64,000 nucleotides of DNA from JAMDCX01 sp049977145 (GTDB taxonomy: Bacteria; Planctomycetota; Phycisphaerae; WQYP01): the NCBI GenBank assembly GCA_049977145.1, contig JBMFGW010000004.1, positions 5,051-69,050 on the forward strand, written 5' to 3'. The notes beneath the pieces were generated by a model. That model made no database searches. It saw only the letters and a program-made list of their open reading frames with translations, and was not told where the DNA came from. The position numbers and the translations under genes were made by a program. Shown here piece by piece: positions 60,113-64,000 of this stretch. Position 1 is the first letter of the stretch, and the number at the start of each line of letters is the position of its first letter.

Positions 60113-63064
60113 ATGATGCTGTTTAACTGTAATAATTACCGGCGTTCTTGGCTTGGCAGAGCACCAGCAATGTGGGCGGCCGTCCTTATGATGTTGGCAT
60201 TCCCTATGGCTCGGGCGGAGGCTGCGGCGAACCCACCGACCATCCTCCTTGCTCAAATTCCACGGACGGATCGCGTTAAACCGGTACTACCGCCGCGCAC
60301 TGGTAGCGTCAACGCACCCAGTCGCCTGCGTTGCCAATGGATGCGCGATCCACTGGGCGTGCAGGAACCGCATCCGCGCCTGACGTGGGCTCCACCGCAA
60401 AGGGACACATTCCGGCACGAGGCGGCATATCAGATACAAGTAGCACAATCTATGGCTGATCTTGGCGATGGGCATAATCTGATCTGGGATTCGGGAAAAG
60501 TGACGGAGAATCCGGACCTTCTCCCGCAATACAATGGCCCGGTATTTCATCCGTACACGCATTATTTTTGGCGCGTGCGGGTATGGAGTCGATCCGGCTG
60601 GCAATCGCAATGGAGCCGCACGGCCAGTTGGATGACCGGTCCGCTGAAGTCCAGCGAGTGGCGGGGAAGCTGGATCAGTTATCAGCATAAGATCAGCAAT
60701 CCATTCTACACCGCACCGCATAATGCTTATTACGGTTTGCCGTTGCCGAAGAAGATTTTCCATAAAAGTTGGATTCAGAAGGAACCGTGCCCGATTTTTC
60801 GCAAGGTGTTTCATGTGCCCGGAAACTTGCAGCATGCCTGCATGTATATATCGGGTTTGGGTTATTGGGAGGTGCGCGTCAATGGCCATGCGGTTGGTCC
60901 GGGCGTGCTTTATTCCACGATGTATGATTACTCCAAAGCTGTACCCTATCAAAGTTTTGATGTGAGTTCCCTGTTACGCAAGGGAAAACGCAATGTTATC
61001 TCGATTGCATTGGGGAATGGTTGGTACAACATTATGGAACGCGATACGTGGGGATTCCAAAACGCCTTCTGGCGGGCTTGGCCGCGTGCGCGGATGAACT
61101 TGCTGCTGCAAACACCGGGCGGAAAAAAACAATGGATTGTCACCAACAATACTTGGCAGGCCGCGGATGGACCGCGCTTGGCCGACGGCGTATATAACGG
61201 CGAAGTATATGACGCAGCGCTAAAAATTCGTGGTTGGAATGATCCCGATCAGGCAATGCCGAGCCTTGCCCATGCCCAAATGGTGAAAGCTCCACCGGGC
61301 CGGCTCACATCGCAACTTATGCCACCGTGCGAAGTGGTGCAACGCCTGGCCCCGGTGTCCATTACGGAGCCACAGTCACATGTATTTGTGGTGAAATTCC
61401 CAGAGAATATGTCAGGCTGGGTGACACTTACCGCCAAGGGTAAACCCGGCGTGCCGGTGGTGTTAGGCTATGGCGAACGTCTGTTCGCCAATGGATTGGT
61501 AAACCGAAAGCCGATCTCCGTGTATAGCCTGACCGGATCGTTTCAGACCGACACTGTTATTCCCGCTAGCAATAAGCCGTTCACCTACCATCCGAATTTT
61601 GCATACAACGGTTTTCAGTATGTGCAGATCAACGGGCTGAAATCAAAGAGAGATATCGTCAAGATTCAGGCGGATTTTATTCATACGGCTTTCCACCGTA
61701 GCGGGGTGTTCTGGTGTTCCAATGAACTCCTGGATGCTATTGTGGACGCCACCAACCGCAGCTACTGTTCAAATTTCATGGGATATCCAACGGATTGCCC
61801 GAGTCGTGAAAAACTGGGCTGGACCGGTGACACATGGCTGGCATCGACACAGGGCATGATGACGTACGACAATCAGGCTGGATACGCAAAATGGCTCCAT
61901 GATTTCAGTGAGACACAGTACCCAAGCGGCCAACTATCCTTGATTGTGCCAAACCCTAACGACTGGTTGAATGCGATATCGCCTGATTTTGAGAGTTCTT
62001 ACGAATTTGTGACTTGGAACGAGTATCTGTATACGGGTGACGGAAAAGTATTGCGCCAACATTATAATGGGATAAAAAGATACTTTCTCTATACCCTCGC
62101 CCTATATAAAAGCACACATGGAAAAGGGTGGGTATTGGGCGACTGGGCTACTTGTAGCCACACGCCTCCACCGACTTTTTTTGTTTCTTCCTGCATTCTG
62201 TACCATGATGCGATTTTGTTGCAGCGGATGGCCGGTATTTTAGGAAGAACCGCCGATGCAAAAGTTTTTGCCTCCGACGCTGCGGAGATACGAACGGCTT
62301 TCAATGCGCAGTATTATCATGGCCGCGGCATTTATGATAATGGCGGTCAAGCTGCCGAAGCTTTGCCACTTTACTATGGATTGGTGCCAGTTGATGTGTG
62401 TGCGGCGGTTGTCCGCCAACTGGTGGCAGATGTTCACGCCCATCGCGACCATCTGGACGTTGGTATTTTTGGGGATAAATGTCTCTTTCGTGTTTTAAGC
62501 CGCTATGGCCACACCGCGCTGGCCTACCGCATCGCTACCCAAACCACTTATCCCAGCTACGGGCAATGGATACTCGACGGGGCTACTACGCTTTGGGAGG
62601 GCTGGGGAACCAAGGCGGTGTTGCCGACAAAACAGCAAGGACCGGCGTCTCTGAATCACATCATGTTCGGCGATATCTTGGGTTGGATGTACAACGATCT
62701 GGCTGGGATAAAGCCGGATTGGCGATCTCCGGGTTTTCGCACGGTGTTGATTGACCCGCATCCGATCCGCGGATTATCGTGGGCGGGTGCGGCACATGAC
62801 AGCCGGTTTGGAAAGATCGTCAGCAGTTGGCGTTGGCATAACCAACAATTGCATCTCATTGTGGTCATTCCACCAGCTACTACCGCCGTCATCAGACTGC
62901 CGCATGGTGGTCAATCGAGTATCCAATGCAACGGCTCCAAGTTGAATGCACAAAGCGTTGGGGTGCTAAGCGTAACACGAGCTGCGAAGAAAAGCGACGC
63001 GATAACGGTAGAAGTTGCACCTGGCCGGTACGAGTTCAGCTATGTGCCCCGGGGGACATCGTAG
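60113..63064 (+). CDS. Exported GH78 alpha-L-rhamnosidase
   Basis: A 983-aa glycosidase that releases terminal alpha-L-rhamnose. A signal peptide (MWAAVLMMLAFPMARAEAAA) is followed by beta-sandwich domains (LRCQWMRDPLGVQEPHPRLTWAP is the typical first domain), a carbohydrate-binding-like domain (WEVRVNGHAVGPGVLYSTMYDY) and the (alpha/alpha)6 barrel from residue ~530. Catalytic landmarks: YPTDCPSREKLGWTGDTW, holding the acid and substrate-binding acidic residues, and the base Glu in GATTLWEGWG. A C-terminal jelly roll closes it. Tandem ATGs at 60113 and 60116 follow GAGG by ten bases. It is sandwiched between the esterase and a sugar transporter. Confidence 0.94.
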   Translation: MMLFNCNNYRRSWLGRAPAMWAAVLMMLAFPMARAEAAANPPTILLAQIPRTDRVKPVLPPRTGSVNAPSRLRCQWMRDPLGVQEPHPRLTWAPPQRDTFRHEAAYQIQVAQSMADLGDGHNLIWDSGKVTENPDLLPQYNGPVFHPYTHYFWRVRVWSRSGWQSQWSRTASWMTGPLKSSEWRGSWISYQHKISNPFYTAPHNAYYGLPLPKKIFHKSWIQKEPCPIFRKVFHVPGNLQHACMYISGLGYWEVRVNGHAVGPGVLYSTMYDYSKAVPYQSFDVSSLLRKGKRNVISIALGNGWYNIMERDTWGFQNAFWRAWPRARMNLLLQTPGGKKQWIVTNNTWQAADGPRLADGVYNGEVYDAALKIRGWNDPDQAMPSLAHAQMVKAPPGRLTSQLMPPCEVVQRLAPVSITEPQSHVFVVKFPENMSGWVTLTAKGKPGVPVVLGYGERLFANGLVNRKPISVYSLTGSFQTDTVIPASNKPFTYHPNFAYNGFQYVQINGLKSKRDIVKIQADFIHTAFHRSGVFWCSNELLDAIVDATNRSYCSNFMGYPTDCPSREKLGWTGDTWLASTQGMMTYDNQAGYAKWLHDFSETQYPSGQLSLIVPNPNDWLNAISPDFESSYEFVTWNEYLYTGDGKVLRQHYNGIKRYFLYTLALYKSTHGKGWVLGDWATCSHTPPPTFFVSSCILYHDAILLQRMAGILGRTADAKVFASDAAEIRTAFNAQYYHGRGIYDNGGQAAEALPLYYGLVPVDVCAAVVRQLVADVHAHRDHLDVGIFGDKCLFRVLSRYGHTALAYRIATQTTYPSYGQWILDGATTLWEGWGTKAVLPTKQQGPASLNHIMFGDILGWMYNDLAGIKPDWRSPGFRTVLIDPHPIRGLSWAGAAHDSRFGKIVSSWRWHNQQLHLIVVIPPATTAVIRLPHGGQSSIQCNGSKLNAQSVGVLSVTRAAKKSDAITVEVAPGRYEFSYVPRGTS

Positions 63065-63094
63065 AACGGCAACTTGGATTTGGCGGGACACTTC

Positions 63095-63964
63095 ATGAAT
63101 AAATTAAAAAATTTGTTTCGTACCCCGGACGGCGCAAACCACTGGCTGACGTTTGTCCTGGTCACCAGCTTGTTTCTGCTTTGGGGCGCTTTTGGCGGCA
63201 TGATTGATGTGCTCAATAAGCACTTTCAGGATTCCTTGGGCGTAAGCAAGGCTCAGTCCGCGCTGGTGCAAGGCTCCTGGTATGGGGCCTATTGCCTGAT
63301 GGCGTTACCTTCGGGCTGGGTCGCTCGCCGTCTTGGTTATCGCGGAGGAATCCTTACCGGGCTGACACTGGCGCTAGCTGGCTCCCTGCTGTTTATCCCG
63401 GCGGAGCAAATTAAGGGTTCGCAAGCGGTGATGTTTGCGGCGTTTCTCCTGGCGCTTTTTGTGGTAGGGGCCGGAATGAGTTTTCTGGAGACCGTGTGCA
63501 ACCCTTACACCACGGTCCTGGGGCCCGTTGACAGTGCTGTTTCACGCATTAACCTGGCGCAGAGCTGTAACGCTGTGGGGTGGATGGTTGGTCCGATTAT
63601 CATTAGTGCTTTTATCATGTCCAAAAGCGGCGTGGCCAATACCAGCAACGCTTCACTGTATCTTCCCTATCTCTTCCTGGCCGGAGTCGTGGCCATCCTG
63701 GTGGTGGCCTTTATCGTGGCACCGGTGCCGGACATTCATGCGCCGCAAGAGGCCAAAGCCAGTACCGGCGGCGGTTCGCCAGCGCGGCCATTATATAGAG
63801 AATGGCACTTTGTATTGGGCGTTGTGGCACAGTTCTGCTACGTCGCCGCACAGACGGGAATATTCAGTTTTTTCATTAACTACGTGCGGGATCACCGTTA
63901 TTCGCGGGCTATTCCACACTGGCTAGGAGCCTGTCCGTGTAATGATTTTTGGGGCACCGAATAA
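63095..63964 (+). pseudogene. FucP-like sugar:proton symporter, 3' end lost to an insertion
   Basis: 289 aa of an MFS permease of the FucP (L-fucose/hexose) group, normally 410-440 aa. Helices 1-7 or so are intact (HWLTFVLVTSLFLLWGAFGGMIDVLN; AGMSFLETVCNPYTTVLGP; INLAQSCNAVGWMVGPIIIS; FCYVAAQTGIFSFFINYVRDH). After FINYVRDH the sequence loses the family pattern and stops at 63962-63964. The DNA from about 63926 (GGAGCCTGTCCGTG...) turns AT-rich and looks like the end of an insertion sequence, so I read the gene as disrupted. ATG 63095 is used; a TTG at 63074 is in frame. As third gene of the locus it would import rhamnose or fucose. Confidence 0.7.
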
Positions 63965-64000
63965 ATTTTTCATTATTTTCAGTTGCGGCTTAAAATATTT
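63926..64000. mobile_element. Possible insertion-sequence end inside the transporter gene (runs off the window)
   Basis: From about 63926 the sequence changes to GGAGCCTGTCCGTG followed by an AT-rich stretch with repeated AAATTTTTCATTATTTTC-like bases, unlike coding DNA here. The first bases resemble terminal inverted repeats of common insertion sequences, from memory only. No transposase is in view. Confidence 0.4.

Noticed and set aside
1..64000. tRNA or rRNA genes
   Set aside because: I found no stretch with a T-loop plus acceptor pairing or conserved rRNA segments; I cannot exclude an unusual tRNA without a covariance-model scan.

Overview
The window reads as chromosomal DNA of a Gram-negative bacterium of the Planctomycetota, probably a Phycisphaerae-like soil or wetland lineage. 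Evidence: a pseudopilin with the FTLIELLVVIS leader and a C-terminal H-x9-DG type motif (33690-34661), a large MoxR/DUF58/BatA-type plus TolQ/ExbD/von Willebrand cluster, LpxD and a C-terminal-Phe porin (so an outer membrane), very large carbohydrate-active enzymes, and intergenic palindromes of a kind common in planctomycete and verrucomicrobial genomes. The assignment is inference; no rRNA or tRNA is present to settle it.

Layout. 1-2412: end of dnaB, uppP and a small lipoprotein. 2610-20624: an envelope supercluster. A minus-strand operon (VWA protein, TolQ/ExbB-type channel, two ExbD proteins, a large TPR protein) is divergent from a plus-strand operon (MoxR ATPase, DUF58 protein, BatA-like protein, a 983-aa membrane VWA/amidotransferase-like protein) that is followed by four exported or membrane proteins of unknown function. 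20906-26348: a GT4-type glycosyltransferase, a PyrK-type flavoprotein, a Tat-exported GH35 beta-galactosidase and the SRP RNA gene. 26608-41229: housekeeping genes: rhodanese, lpxD, a porin, cydAB with a divergent Rrf2 regulator, a pseudopilin, speA-psd, serA-arsR and a YihY/BrkB membrane protein.

41230-56560 is an accessory, defence-rich island: vapBC; a broken ISL3-like transposase; two direct copies of a ~553-bp repeat (42958-43510 and 46339-46890) bracketing an unrecognised, translationally coupled two-gene module (43593-45106) and two small orphan genes; an AIPR-family abortive-infection protein; a trypsin-like protease; a complete type I restriction system (hsdR-hsdM-hsdS); an internally deleted IS transposase; and a toxin-antitoxin pair whose toxin carries an in-frame ochre stop. 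56615-64000 is a polysaccharide-use locus: a two-domain SGNH esterase with a duplicated C-terminal module, a GH78 alpha-L-rhamnosidase and a FucP-like sugar transporter that appears cut by an insertion element running off the window.

The best candidates for undescribed biology are the two-gene module at 43593-45106 with its repeat borders, and the AIPR plus trypsin-like protease pair attached to the type I restriction operon.
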